From contig JANRIC010000239.1 in assembly GCA_033765345.1 (NCBI GenBank), positions 1 through 52,657 on the forward strand: a DNA stretch of 52,657 nt, written 5' to 3'. Below, one piece after another: positions 8,451-16,626 of this stretch. Numbering within the stretch: position 1 is the first letter of the stretch; each line of letters opens with the position of its first letter. The notes under the pieces were generated by a model. It saw only the letters and a list, made by a program, of their open reading frames with translations, was not told the DNA's origin and searched no databases. The DNA is from JANRIC01 sp033765345. Lineage in GTDB: Bacteria > Bacteroidota > Bacteroidia > Cytophagales > Microscillaceae. The position numbers were made by a program, and so were the translations under genes.

Positions 8451-10115
8451 TTAGTGTGCCATTTGAGCTTCTTCGGCACCTCTAGGGAAGCGGATATTTT
8501 CTACGACTTCCTGTACTCTTTGCGGAGGTGGAGGAGTCAAAGAAGACACAATCAATGACACAATCACATTAAAGATCATCCCCAGCGTACCTATTCCTTC
8601 GGGTGAAAGCCCAAACCACCAATGCGTAGGATCAGTATCTACGAATTTATAATAAATGATGTAAGAAGCGGTAAATATTATCCCAACCAGCATACCTGAG
8701 ATAGCCCCTTCGCGATTCATACGTTTGTAAAAAATGCCCATAATGATTGCCGGGAAGAAAGAAGCTGCCGCCAACCCGAAAGCAAAAGCAACTACTTGTG
8801 CTACGAAACCTGGAGGATTGTAACCAGCTACTCCTGCGATTACGACAGCTACCCCGATAGCAATACGGGCGGCGTTTAATTCATTTTTCTCAGAGATATT
8901 GGGCATAAATACATTTTTGAGCAAATCATGAGAAACAGAAGTGGAGATCACCAGCAAAAGACCAGAAGCAGTAGAAAGTGCTGCTGCCAAAGCACCAGCC
9001 ACTACCAAGGCAGTCACCCAATCGGGTAGGGCAGCAATTTCAGGGTTGGCAAGCACCATAATGTCCTGGTCAATCACCAATTCATTTTGCTCTTTATCAG
9101 CTACGTATTGGATGATTCCATCATTATTTTTATCCGTAAAGGTAATCAATTTGGTTTCTTCCCATTTGCCAAACCAGCCGGGCATTTCCTTGTAAGGTTT
9201 GTTACTCACGGTATTGATCAGGTTGGTACGGGCAAAAGCTGCAATGGCAGGTGCTGTGGTATACAGGAGCGCAATAAATATCAGGGCATATCCGGCAGAA
9301 AGTCGGGCATCTTTGACTCGGGGTACGGTAAAGAATCGTACAATTACGTGTGGTAGCCCCGCTGTACCTACCATCAGTGCTGCTGTAATAAAGAATACAT
9401 CCATAGTGGCTTTACTACCACTGGTGTATTCGGCAAAACCCAGGTCTTTATGAACCAAATCCAGCTTATCCAGCATACTTCCGAAGCCTACCTGAGGGAA
9501 TACCGTTCCGGCCATCATCAGGGATAAGAAAATAGCAGGTACTAAATAAGCCACGATCAATACGCAATACTGTGCTACTTGGGTATAAGTGATTCCTTTC
9601 ATTCCTCCTAGCACAGCATAAAAAAACACGATAGCTACTCCAATACCTAAACCTACGGCATAATCCACTTCCAGGAAGCGGGAGAAAGCAACGCCTACGC
9701 CTTTCATTTGACCGACCACATAGGTAAATGAAATGAAAATAGCACAAAACAAAGCCACTAGGCGTGCAGTTTGTGAGTAATATCGCTCACCGATAAAGTC
9801 AGGCACGGTAAACTTGCCGAATTTACGCAGGTAGGGGGCTAAAAGTAGTGCCAGAAGCACGTACCCTCCGGTCCAACCCATCAAATAGACGGCACCGTCA
9901 TAACCCATAAAGGAAATCAAACCAGCCATAGAGATAAATGAGGCGGCCGACATCCAGTCTGCGGCGGTAGCCATTCCATTAGCCAGGGGACTTACGCCTT
10001 TTCCGGCCACATAAAATTCTTTGGTAGAGCCTGCACGCGCCCAGATGGCTATCCCGATATACAAGGCAAAAGAAAGCCCGACTATGACATAAGTCCAAAT
10101 TTGCATACTGTCCAT
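8451..10115 (-). CDS. actP: Sodium:acetate (cation/acetate) symporter, SSS family
   Basis: The 554-aa membrane protein belongs to the solute:sodium symporter family. It has about 13 hydrophobic segments. Early features include WARAGSTKEFYVAGKGVSP and NGMATAADWMSAASFI (about 45-60), both typical of ActP. An 'FTDKNNDGIIQY' insert with calcium-loop-like spacing lies between membrane segments at about residues 330-341. It follows the DUF4212 small subunit by 72 bp and precedes acs. This arrangement marks it as the acetate-uptake subunit. Other short monocarboxylates such as pyruvate or propionate are possible substrates. Confidence 0.9.
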   Translation of the reverse strand: MDSMQIWTYVIVGLSFALYIGIAIWARAGSTKEFYVAGKGVSPLANGMATAADWMSAASFISMAGLISFMGYDGAVYLMGWTGGYVLLALLLAPYLRKFGKFTVPDFIGERYYSQTARLVALFCAIFISFTYVVGQMKGVGVAFSRFLEVDYAVGLGIGVAIVFFYAVLGGMKGITYTQVAQYCVLIVAYLVPAIFLSLMMAGTVFPQVGFGSMLDKLDLVHKDLGFAEYTSGSKATMDVFFITAALMVGTAGLPHVIVRFFTVPRVKDARLSAGYALIFIALLYTTAPAIAAFARTNLINTVSNKPYKEMPGWFGKWEETKLITFTDKNNDGIIQYVADKEQNELVIDQDIMVLANPEIAALPDWVTALVVAGALAAALSTASGLLLVISTSVSHDLLKNVFMPNISEKNELNAARIAIGVAVVIAGVAGYNPPGFVAQVVAFAFGLAAASFFPAIIMGIFYKRMNREGAISGMLVGIIFTASYIIYYKFVDTDPTHWWFGLSPEGIGTLGMIFNVIVSLIVSSLTPPPPQRVQEVVENIRFPRGAEEAQMAH

Positions 10116-10187
10116 ATCTTTTTAGAAATTTAAAGGGTGAATATTTTTGATTAATTTAATTTTTTAGTATTGATTATCAGTGGTTTA

Positions 10188-10445
10188 TTATTTTTCATCT
10201 ACATCATATTTTTTATCCAGGCGATTCATGAGGTAGACATAGATAAAGATGAGTACCACAAATACATAAATAGAACCTTGTTGGGCAAACCAGAAGCCGA
10301 GCTTAAAGCCTCCGATTTTGATGGTGTTGAGTTCTTCGACGAGCAGGATTCCAAAGCCATAAGAGACAATAAACCAGATCGAGAGTAGGATTAAAAGGTA
10401 GAACAAATTGGTTTTCCAATATTGTTGCATGTTGTTGTTTTGCAT
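10188..10445 (-). CDS. DUF4212 symporter small subunit
   Basis: An 85-aa membrane protein of the DUF4212 family (sodium/substrate symporter small subunit). Two membrane helices are visible: LFYLLILLSIWFIVSYG (about 15-31) and YVFVVLIFIYVYLM (about 59-72). A conserved GFKLGFWFAQQGS lies just before the second helix. It sits directly before actP, the usual position of this family, and probably forms a complex with it. It is 33 bp downstream of the porin gene. Confidence 0.9.
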   Translation of the reverse strand: MQNNNMQQYWKTNLFYLLILLSIWFIVSYGFGILLVEELNTIKIGGFKLGFWFAQQGSIYVFVVLIFIYVYLMNRLDKKYDVDEK

Positions 10446-10478
10446 AATTTAAGATTTAATAGGGTTAAGATATAAATT

Positions 10479-11750
10479 TTATAAGAAAATATGTGTTTGA
10501 ATTCTATAAGTTCCGAATCTTTCTTGCTCTAATCCACCGGAGAACACAGGAGCGTTGCTGTATTCCAGGGTGATCTTGGCGTGGTGTCCGTTCAGGTAAT
10601 AATTGAACCCGAGTTTGTAATCAAAGGGTTTGTCTTGCAGCCCTTCCAGGTTTTTGTAGGCAAAGCCAAAGTAAGGTTGTAAAACGCCATTTTTACGATT
10701 TTCACCCAGAAAATTTTTGGGAAGCATATAGCCGAATTGACCATAAACGATATTACCTGTACCTAGCAAGACTCCCCGGGTATAATTTTTACCATAGTCA
10801 AAATTATAATACACTGCGTAAGCAGTCAGCGCACCGGCATCTCCTTTTTTAAGGGGCATATCCAGGAAGGCATCCACACCAAATAGATTGATGTCTTGTT
10901 TTTTGGGTTCTGAAGCATCATTTTCAAGAATGGCCGTGGCTCCAGGATGTCTGTGCCAGCCGGCTCCCAGGTTGAATACTTTCATCGTGCCCAGGTAAGA
11001 ACCTACGAAGAAGGGCAGTTTGTTATTTTCCTTGTCTAGAAACTGATAGTTTAAGTAACCTTGAGTAGCCCAATTATCATTTTGGATGAACCCGGTTTGG
11101 TTTTCAGTTTCAAAAGAAGGCAGGGGTGTACCAAAAGAAAAAGGTTTGTTCAGTGCAAGGCGATAATCCAACCTGCCAATTTTACCTTTGGCGTAGATTC
11201 CCATTTGGCGGGCAAACTGATCGGTTTGCTCGATGACATACCAGTTGAAGATCGGTGCATCCATAGTCATAAAGTTGAGCGTACTCGCACTACTCATTCG
11301 CGATACTCCGTTCCAATAGTGCAATCCTGTACCCAGGGATAGATAGTCTTTTACAATCTGGAATTCCGTCCAGATGTCATGCAAAAAAAGTTGAGGTTTT
11401 TTACCGTCCGTTCCGGTAGCTCCTTGCCCGAGGGCACCCCCGGTATTGTAGAATTGGTTATTGATTCCAAAGTGTGTAAGAATCAAAAATTTGGGAGTAA
11501 TCTGGGCATAAAACAAGAAGCGAGAACGGCGGATTCTGAAATCAGCACTATTGGTATCTCCTTCTCGGTCGTTGAAATCTATCCAGAACTGATGCCAAGT
11601 AATAAACCGGATGTACTTTGTACCAGTACTATCCAGATTGAGCGTGAGCGGTTTGTAATGGATACCTCCCTGTGCAAGTATTTTTGTGCAGAAAGATAGA
11701 CAAATAAGCATTAATAAAATCAATGTAAGTTTTTGATTATTGGGATTCAT
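10479..11750 (-). CDS. Outer-membrane porin of the acetate operon
   Basis: The 423-aa protein begins with a signal peptide ending around TKILAQ|GG. The remainder alternates hydrophobic and polar residues and ends with an aromatic-flanked strand, RIQTHIFL, as expected for an outer-membrane beta-barrel. The RIRRSRFLFYAQITPKF stretch resembles phosphate-selective porin O/P-like proteins. Its place as first gene of the porin-DUF4212-actP-acs series suggests that it lets acetate or other short carboxylates through the outer membrane. That substrate is inferred from context only. Confidence 0.8.
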   Translation of the reverse strand: MNPNNQKLTLILLMLICLSFCTKILAQGGIHYKPLTLNLDSTGTKYIRFITWHQFWIDFNDREGDTNSADFRIRRSRFLFYAQITPKFLILTHFGINNQFYNTGGALGQGATGTDGKKPQLFLHDIWTEFQIVKDYLSLGTGLHYWNGVSRMSSASTLNFMTMDAPIFNWYVIEQTDQFARQMGIYAKGKIGRLDYRLALNKPFSFGTPLPSFETENQTGFIQNDNWATQGYLNYQFLDKENNKLPFFVGSYLGTMKVFNLGAGWHRHPGATAILENDASEPKKQDINLFGVDAFLDMPLKKGDAGALTAYAVYYNFDYGKNYTRGVLLGTGNIVYGQFGYMLPKNFLGENRKNGVLQPYFGFAYKNLEGLQDKPFDYKLGFNYYLNGHHAKITLEYSNAPVFSGGLEQERFGTYRIQTHIFL

Positions 11751-11894
11751 ATTTCATTAAATTTTGAAGTTTGAAATAATTACAGAATCTTATTTTGTTT
11801 TTGATTGTGATCTAAAATTCAAACTTTCCGGGCGAAATACGAAATCAGGCGTATATTTATGCTATTTAGATATACATGGTTTGATCTAAACGGC

Positions 11895-12314
11895 TCATTC
11901 TCTGAATCTTTCCCATTTGATGAGCATATATTTATCTCCCAATTCGGTGATGAGCATTCCAGAGCCTTTCATATTTTGATCTTCTTTGAGAAATTCTATT
12001 AATTCTCGGTGACTTAGTACTCGGTAGGTCGGATGGTACTCATAATTGACCGGGGCTTTGATGTGGTATTTTTTGACCCAATTCATTACAGAGACGTGGC
12101 TAACGCCTAGGATTCGCTCGATCTCTCGATAGCTAACACCCTCAATATGAAGCTGTAGAGCTTTAATTACATAATAACTGTCTATTTCTTTGCCCAGTTT
12201 ATTGACTGTAAAAAAATAGCCGCATTTCTTGCATTTAAAGCGTTGGCGGTCTTTGATAATTCCGCTTTTGACAATGTTTTCTCCTTGGCATTTAGGGCAG
12301 ATTGGATATATCAT
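11895..12314 (-). CDS. InsA-like zinc-ribbon/HTH protein without transposase domain; possible regulator
   Basis: The 139-aa protein starts with a zinc ribbon (CPKCQGENIVKSG...CKKCGYFF, residues about 6-34). A helix-turn-helix follows (YYVIKALQLHIEGVSYREIERILGVSHVSVMNWVKKY, about 47-84; only parts matter for binding). This is the layout of InsA, the DNA-binding half of IS1-type transposases. No DDE domain follows. Instead there is a 50-residue tail (YRVLSHRELIEFL, then MLITELGDKYMLIKWERFRE) that I do not recognise. No IS ends are visible. It lies 144 bp upstream of the acetate operon on the same strand. It may be a domesticated transposase part acting as a transcription factor, which is an inference. 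Confidence 0.7.
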   Translation of the reverse strand: MIYPICPKCQGENIVKSGIIKDRQRFKCKKCGYFFTVNKLGKEIDSYYVIKALQLHIEGVSYREIERILGVSHVSVMNWVKKYHIKAPVNYEYHPTYRVLSHRELIEFLKEDQNMKGSGMLITELGDKYMLIKWERFRE

Positions 12315-12489
12315 AGTTCATATTTGAATATTTAACAACAATATATAACAAATTAGCAAACATATACCAATTTAGCAAAGAAATTTTATTTTGAAAAAAA
12401 AGAAGATTAAATGGGCTTATTTTGAGGTGTTTTATCGAGAAAATGAGGGTATTACGTGTACAGAAATTATTTGGCAGGATTAGGAATAG

Positions 12490-12664
12490 ACTCTGTTCGC
12501 CTTAGTGTTCAGGACTAAAAAATAAGTCGTTTTCCTTAGAATCTGTTCTAAGGAAGCAAATTACAGTAGATTGCATCTACTCTGCGCAAGCAGAAGGCCG
12601 TAGGCTGCTCAAGAATCAAAGCATAAACCCGAAAGTCTGCATCTAGAGGCTTTCGGGTTTTTAT
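12490..12664 (+). ncRNA. Candidate structured small RNA (four hairpins plus terminator)
   Basis: The gap of about 516 bp between the InsA-like gene and the lipoprotein gene has no ORF, but it holds a run of hairpins. These are TTAGT/ACTAA (12502-12518), a perfect 10-bp stem TTCCTTAGAA with loop TCTG (12532-12555), AGTAGAT/ATCTACT with a 3-base loop (12565-12581), and TCTGC/GCAGA closed by a GCAA tetraloop (12581-12594). A strong terminator on the plus strand follows. I could not match it to tmRNA, SRP RNA, RNase P RNA or 6S RNA. The promoter is unclear. The remainder of the gap shows nothing. Confidence 0.35.
12625..12664 (+). terminator. Rho-independent terminator
   Basis: A perfect 11-bp stem AAACCCGAAAG/CTTTCGGGTTT with a 14-base loop is followed by TTTT on the plus strand. 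No annotated plus-strand gene lies upstream, so it probably ends the candidate small RNA. The T-run on the minus side is shorter. Confidence 0.8.
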
Positions 12665-12830
12665 ATAAATATATTATTTTAAGCTTTCGCAGTGAGAACG
12701 TCCCAAACCTTCGGCTGGAAAGTTTAAAACTTTCCAAATACTTTGTCCTTCAGAACACCTCAAAGTAGGAAGGGATTTTTTCATTAAACCAACCTACAAA
12801 TCTCACAATCATCGTGTAGGCAGACTCAAA

Positions 12831-13628
12831 TTACTTCCCGAAGCTACTTCCTCGCGACCTGGATGAATACCCTGTACGAGAATTACTTCGGCCGACCGTA
12901 GAGCTACGACGCGTATAACGGGAAGGATTACTCGCTACTTTCTGCTTAAAGGAAGAAAGTGCCGTCTGCTGCTGCTTACGCTGAAAGAAATTCGGATTGC
13001 TAGACTTGGTCACGGGGCTATTAGTGCCGTAGGTGTTGCGTCCCGTACCTCGGTAAGGCTGGCTGCCAGTGCTGGGGTTACTTCGATAGTTATTATAATG
13101 TGTATAAGTACTGCGATAAAGCGGAGGCCCATACATCATATTAAACATCGTACTCATAAAAGCATATTGCCCGTAAAAAGCCCAGAAGGAGTTTCCACTA
13201 TTATCATTACGCCATTCGCCGTATTTGGGATTACCCACTGCTGTATTAAAGCCCGGAGGAGCAGGGATTTTATGTACCGTGCCGTCACTAGATTTGGAAG
13301 CCAGTTCCAAGCCCATATTTTCCATGTTTTCAGCAAAAAAAGACTCACTTACATCTACCCAATCTGTAGTTTTGGGCTGACTGGTGCTGTCTTCAATATT
13401 GGTTTTGACACGGTATTTGTGCTGATAAAGCCCCTTGCTTTCGTCTAATTGCATATCAAAAAGGATGATAGAGAAGGTTGGTTCATTAGACAAATCACGG
13501 ATCATCAAATCCACGGGGCTGGGACCTTCGTACTTGTTTTTGGTCTCGCAAGCCGATAGAAATACAACCAGAATAAGAACTATTAAAGAAAAAACGGAGT
13601 TACGCATATTTAAGAAATTTTTAGGCAT
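12831..13628 (-). CDS. Lipoprotein with Ser/Arg/Gly-rich C-terminus
   Basis: This 265-aa protein has a hydrophobic signal peptide ending in a lipobox (FLSAC, Cys27), so it is probably lipid-anchored in the envelope. The middle part includes DWVDVSESFFAENMENMG and WAFYGQYAFM. From about residue 180 it becomes low-complexity, rich in Ser, Arg, Asn and Gly, ending RSRGSSFGK. I do not recognise a family. It follows the DUF4178 gene by 18 bp and is probably co-transcribed with it. DUF4178 genes often sit with such Ser-rich envelope proteins in a cluster of unknown function. An internal start at 13607 (MRNSVF) would shorten the N-terminal region. Confidence 0.75.
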   Translation of the reverse strand: MPKNFLNMRNSVFSLIVLILVVFLSACETKNKYEGPSPVDLMIRDLSNEPTFSIILFDMQLDESKGLYQHKYRVKTNIEDSTSQPKTTDWVDVSESFFAENMENMGLELASKSSDGTVHKIPAPPGFNTAVGNPKYGEWRNDNSGNSFWAFYGQYAFMSTMFNMMYGPPLYRSTYTHYNNYRSNPSTGSQPYRGTGRNTYGTNSPVTKSSNPNFFQRKQQQTALSSFKQKVASNPSRYTRRSSTVGRSNSRTGYSSRSRGSSFGK

Positions 13629-13646
13629 TTTGATTATTTATTTGGG

Positions 13647-14192
13647 TTAAGGCATGATAATATTGGTAAATTCAAATTCCTGAGCGATTCTTCCTACCGA
13701 GGCTTCAAAATCCTGCTCGCCCCATCGCTCAATATTAAGTACTTTTTTCTGGTCTTTGTCATAATAGCTCCAGGAGATCAACTCAGACCACATATCATTG
13801 TCGACGTTTCGGAAGTAGCCAATATTTTCGGATTGACGGAAAAAAGTTTCTCCTTCATACACTACTTTCATCGGCGGGCTGTCGGTGCGAATGATATATT
13901 CGGCAATATCACCTTCTATGAGGTGGATATTGATTTTTTCAGAAAGGGTACAGGCTATTTCGTCGTCTTCTTCTACGTGCAAGTAGAGCGTTTCATCGGC
14001 TGTACTGAGTTGAAATTCATCCGAGAAATAATTATCTCCCCAGTCGTATTCATACACGGCCTTGACCTCCCAGGTTTTGAGGTCAAAATCTAAAAATGCC
14101 CCTTTGACGAGTTGGTTAATCTTGATATTAGCCGGGTCATAATGTAATGAGGCATTGTCGTCTTTCTTTTTTTTAAACCATCCGAAAACCAT
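13647..14192 (-). CDS. DUF4178 domain protein
   Basis: The 181-aa protein is cytoplasmic by its charged start (MVFGWFKKKKDD). It matches the DUF4178 pattern: an early INQLVKGAFLDFD, the W-rich YEYDWGDNYFSDEFQL, and a middle VYEGETFFRQ. DUF4178 proteins have a beta-rich fold of unknown role. In other bacteria they co-occur with DUF350 membrane proteins and polyamine-synthase-like genes, which are not seen here. It is upstream of, and probably in one transcript with, the lipoprotein gene. Confidence 0.75.
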   Translation of the reverse strand: MVFGWFKKKKDDNASLHYDPANIKINQLVKGAFLDFDLKTWEVKAVYEYDWGDNYFSDEFQLSTADETLYLHVEEDDEIACTLSEKINIHLIEGDIAEYIIRTDSPPMKVVYEGETFFRQSENIGYFRNVDNDMWSELISWSYYDKDQKKVLNIERWGEQDFEASVGRIAQEFEFTNIIMP

Positions 14193-14278
14193 AATTGAAG
14201 AAGCTTAATTTATTATTCTCTAAATATACAAAGAAAATACAGTAAAATTTAATATTCAAATTTTTAAGTACAATTTGA

Positions 14279-14977
14279 TCAAAGATTCAGGTCGTTCAGG
14301 TCGGTGATTTCGGTTAGTTTGCCATAACCGCACTTGAGTGTACGTGCTGGATAATTCTTGAGTAAATGATGATTGTGTGTGGCCATCAGCACCGAAGTAC
14401 CGCTTTTGTTGATTTTGAGGAATAGCTGCAAAATATCTGTGGAAACTTCCGGGTCAAGATTCCCCGTGGGTTCGTCAGCAATCAAAATCAAAGGTTCATT
14501 GATCAGTGACCGAGCAATGGCTAGGCGTTGTTGCTCTCCGCCAGATAGCTCGTGGGGCATTTTGACACTAGCACCGCTAAGCCCAACCTGCATCAAAACT
14601 TCAGCACTGCGATTTTTCATCTTGTAAGAATCTTTCCAACCCGTGGCACGCATCACAAAAAGCAGATTCTCGGCGACTGTGCGGTCATAAAACAATTGAA
14701 AATCCTGGAAAATGATTCCTATTTTACGGCGAAGCATCGGGATTTCCTGTCGGGAAATGTCTTTGATCTGATGCCCAGCGATGTGTATGCTACCTTTACG
14801 AAGAGGAAGATCAGCATAAAGCGTCCGTAACAAAGAGCTTTTTCCGCTCCCAGTGCGCCCAACAAGGTACACAAATTCACCTTTGGAAATATAAAAACTG
14901 ATTTGCTTGAGAATGTGAATTTGTTTTTGATAAATTTCGGCTTTATCTACCTGAATAATAAATTCAGAATCGAGCAT
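14279..14977 (-). CDS. ftsE: Cell-division ABC transporter ATPase FtsE
   Basis: The 232-aa ABC ATPase has Walker A GRTGSGKSS (about 40-48), the signature LSGGEQQRLAIARSL and Walker B LILIADEPTGNLDP. The IIFQDFQLFYDRTVAENL segment and overall length fit FtsE. FtsE with the membrane protein FtsX links the divisome to cell-wall hydrolases. No ftsX is adjacent, which is common in Bacteroidota. It is preceded by a small ORF with an 11-bp gap and followed by DUF4178 after 86 bp. Confidence 0.88.
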   Translation of the reverse strand: MLDSEFIIQVDKAEIYQKQIHILKQISFYISKGEFVYLVGRTGSGKSSLLRTLYADLPLRKGSIHIAGHQIKDISRQEIPMLRRKIGIIFQDFQLFYDRTVAENLLFVMRATGWKDSYKMKNRSAEVLMQVGLSGASVKMPHELSGGEQQRLAIARSLINEPLILIADEPTGNLDPEVSTDILQLFLKINKSGTSVLMATHNHHLLKNYPARTLKCGYGKLTEITDLNDLNL

Positions 14978-14988
14978 ATTCTTAATGA

Positions 14989-15192
14989 TTACAATTCAAG
15001 TTTTTGTAATTTCCCGAATGGAATAGTTTTAATAATATCCTGTAAAGCATCTTCTTTGCCGTCCAGCCCATATTTTTCCAGTTTTTTCAGGGGGCGGTCA
15101 GCCCTGAAATAAGCTACTAGCACAAAGTTATCATCCCTCAACTGGATGTAATCCGGGATTTTGGCCTTTCCTTTGACTTTGATGATGTACAT
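14989..15192 (-). CDS. Small protein of unknown function upstream of ftsE
   Basis: A 67-aa protein beginning MYIIKVKGKAKIPDYIQLRDD, with a lysine-rich C-terminal half. No signal peptide or membrane segment is visible. I do not recognise a family. Its stop is 11 bp before the ftsE start, so the two are probably translated from one mRNA. Codon use looks ordinary for this region, and the tight spacing supports a real gene. Confidence 0.65.
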   Translation of the reverse strand: MYIIKVKGKAKIPDYIQLRDDNFVLVAYFRADRPLKKLEKYGLDGKEDALQDIIKTIPFGKLQKLEL

Positions 15193-15352
15193 AATTTGAT
15201 TCTGAGTTTTACAAAAATAGGGATAATATTCTTATTCTAAAACTGCTTGGAGAGGGAAGTGTTCTAAATACATCTTCTGGAATTTATTGGGATTGTATTT
15301 GAGGTAGTAATTTTGCACGCACGAAATCTTACATAGAAGAGATAATGCCGTT

Positions 15353-15457
15353 TTATACTCAAACCGAAGTGGTTTTCCGAGATTTTAGCTTTTAAATCAT
15401 TAATAATCAAGCTAATCAATCAAGAAAATCAGGCAAATCACTTCAATCTGGGTATAA
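15353..15457 (+). mobile_element. 105-bp palindromic MITE, copy 1
   Basis: This is one of three copies of a 105-bp element in the window (others at 30316 and 47447). The ends are imperfect inverted repeats: TTATACTCAAACCGAAGTGG on the left, and on the right a complement that starts TTATACCCAGATTGAAGTGA. Similarity runs about 33 bp inward. An inner hairpin pairs TTAGCTT with AAGCTAA. Flanking TA/TA fits a TA target duplication. It is identical in all 105 positions to the copy at 47447. It has no coding capacity, so it would need a transposase in trans. It lies in a gene-free gap of about 520 bp (15193-15711). Confidence 0.85.
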
Positions 15458-15471
15458 AAAATAAAAAAACC

Positions 15472-15572
15472 AGTGCGAGCAGCTCAACTACCTACCTTTG
15501 CTTCGTCTCCGACCTGGAGGATTCAGCAGGAGCACGCCCCACCGGTGAGTGCAAAGCTAAAGCACGCCGCCA
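15472..15572. other. GC-rich island of unknown origin in an AT-rich gap
   Basis: About 100 bp directly after the MITE is clearly richer in G+C than the AT-rich DNA around it. It contains AGCACGCC twice (15530s and 15560s). No ORF of note and no clear inverted repeat was found. It may be a relic of the DNA lost together with the body of the DUF1573 gene, or another short repeat. This is weak evidence. Confidence 0.3.
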
Positions 15573-15711
15573 TATTTTCAAAAAAAAAAATTGATGAAGA
15601 GCTGATTTTCATCCATTATTGAGAGAAAATGGTCAAATTTTAACTAATAAAGGCTTTTTTTCGTTGAAATAATACCAGTTTTTAAAGCAAATCCAAACAA
15701 AACCTCATGAA

Positions 15712-15879
15712 ATGAAAAAAATAGTGACGTTTTTGTCCCTACTTCTACTCTCTTGTGTGGGTGTATCGGCGCAGCAAAGTTTTGCACCCACCAAAGGCAA
15801 TAACCCCGCAGGTCCGATTGCTGAATTTGAAAAAAATAGCCATGATTTTGGCACAATCCTACAGGATACTCAACACTAA
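15712..15879 (+). pseudogene. N-terminal stub of a DUF1573 secreted protein
   Basis: A 55-codon ORF starts with a clear signal peptide (MKKIVTFLSLLLLSCVGVSA|QQ) and continues to GPIAEFEKNSHDFGTILQDTQH before a stop. The EFEKNSHDFGTI block is the start of the DUF1573 domain, whose proteins are normally over 130 aa. The rest of the domain is absent. The stub ends inside the 3' end of the convergent DUF4230 gene (4-bp overlap), so a deletion or rearrangement probably joined them. Whether the short peptide is made is unknown. Confidence 0.7.
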
Positions 15880-16496
15880 CGACGGCGAAGATCTGTGTTT
15901 TTGGTGTCCAAGGCATAAGAAAAAATCACTTTCTTTTGTGAAATCTGCTCAAAAATCGGGCGTAGCACCAATTCGCCATTATTGCGGGCTTGCTCCAGGA
16001 TGTTGGATTTTCGGGCAGTTTCGGCGATTTGTTGTTCGGCGGCTTTGAATGCCCGGTCTATGAGTTTTGACTCATCAAAAGAGTAGGTTTTGGTATCGTA
16101 GATGCTTGTTTCAGAGTGATTGATCTTGGTATCGCAGATTTCAGGCTCAGGCAGACGGATGAGGATAGAGTCTCCTTGCTCTACAATATCTTCGGGTTTT
16201 ACTTTTTCCAAATCCATGCATCCAGTTGCTTCACCGCTAATGATTAGAATGGCCTTTGAGTCAGGCCACCAGTCGTATTCTATTTTTTGCTCCAACACAT
16301 CTTTGAATTTGTATTTGACGAGCTGTAATTTGCCCATTTTCTCGATTTTTTCCAGTACAATGTTATGGTTGGAAATGGATTTGGTTTCTTTGCCGAAGTT
16401 AAAAAAACCACCGCTAAAACTAAACCAGGCAAAAACAAGCACCAACATACTTAAAATACTGACAATGATAGGGTAAGCCAGACGACGCATATTCAC
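15876..16496 (-). CDS. DUF4230 membrane-anchored protein
   Basis: This 206-aa protein has one N-terminal membrane helix (about 7-28) and a soluble domain with the DUF4230 pattern: MGKLQLVKYKFKDV, then a central AILIISGEATGCMDLEKV, and later DSILIRLPEPEI. The function of this family is unknown. It is usually a single-pass protein facing the periplasm. The last residues (DTKNTDLRRR) lie where the DUF1573 stub overlaps, so the extreme C-terminus may have been altered by the rearrangement. Confidence 0.8.
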   Translation of the reverse strand: MNMRRLAYPIIVSILSMLVLVFAWFSFSGGFFNFGKETKSISNHNIVLEKIEKMGKLQLVKYKFKDVLEQKIEYDWWPDSKAILIISGEATGCMDLEKVKPEDIVEQGDSILIRLPEPEICDTKINHSETSIYDTKTYSFDESKLIDRAFKAAEQQIAETARKSNILEQARNNGELVLRPIFEQISQKKVIFSYALDTKNTDLRRR

Positions 16497-16626
16497 AATA
16501 TTTTGAAATAGAACGATGGGACTTAAATCTGCCCAAATATAATGATTTGCTTGGTTTTACAGCCCAAACGTGTAAATTTTCCCTGAAATTAAAGAATTAA
16601 ATGATACAAAACCTCTCCATCTGCTT

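Noticed and set aside
12490..12664. tmRNA, SRP RNA or RNase P RNA
   Set aside because: None of their conserved sequence blocks could be found, so it is listed only as an unassigned candidate.
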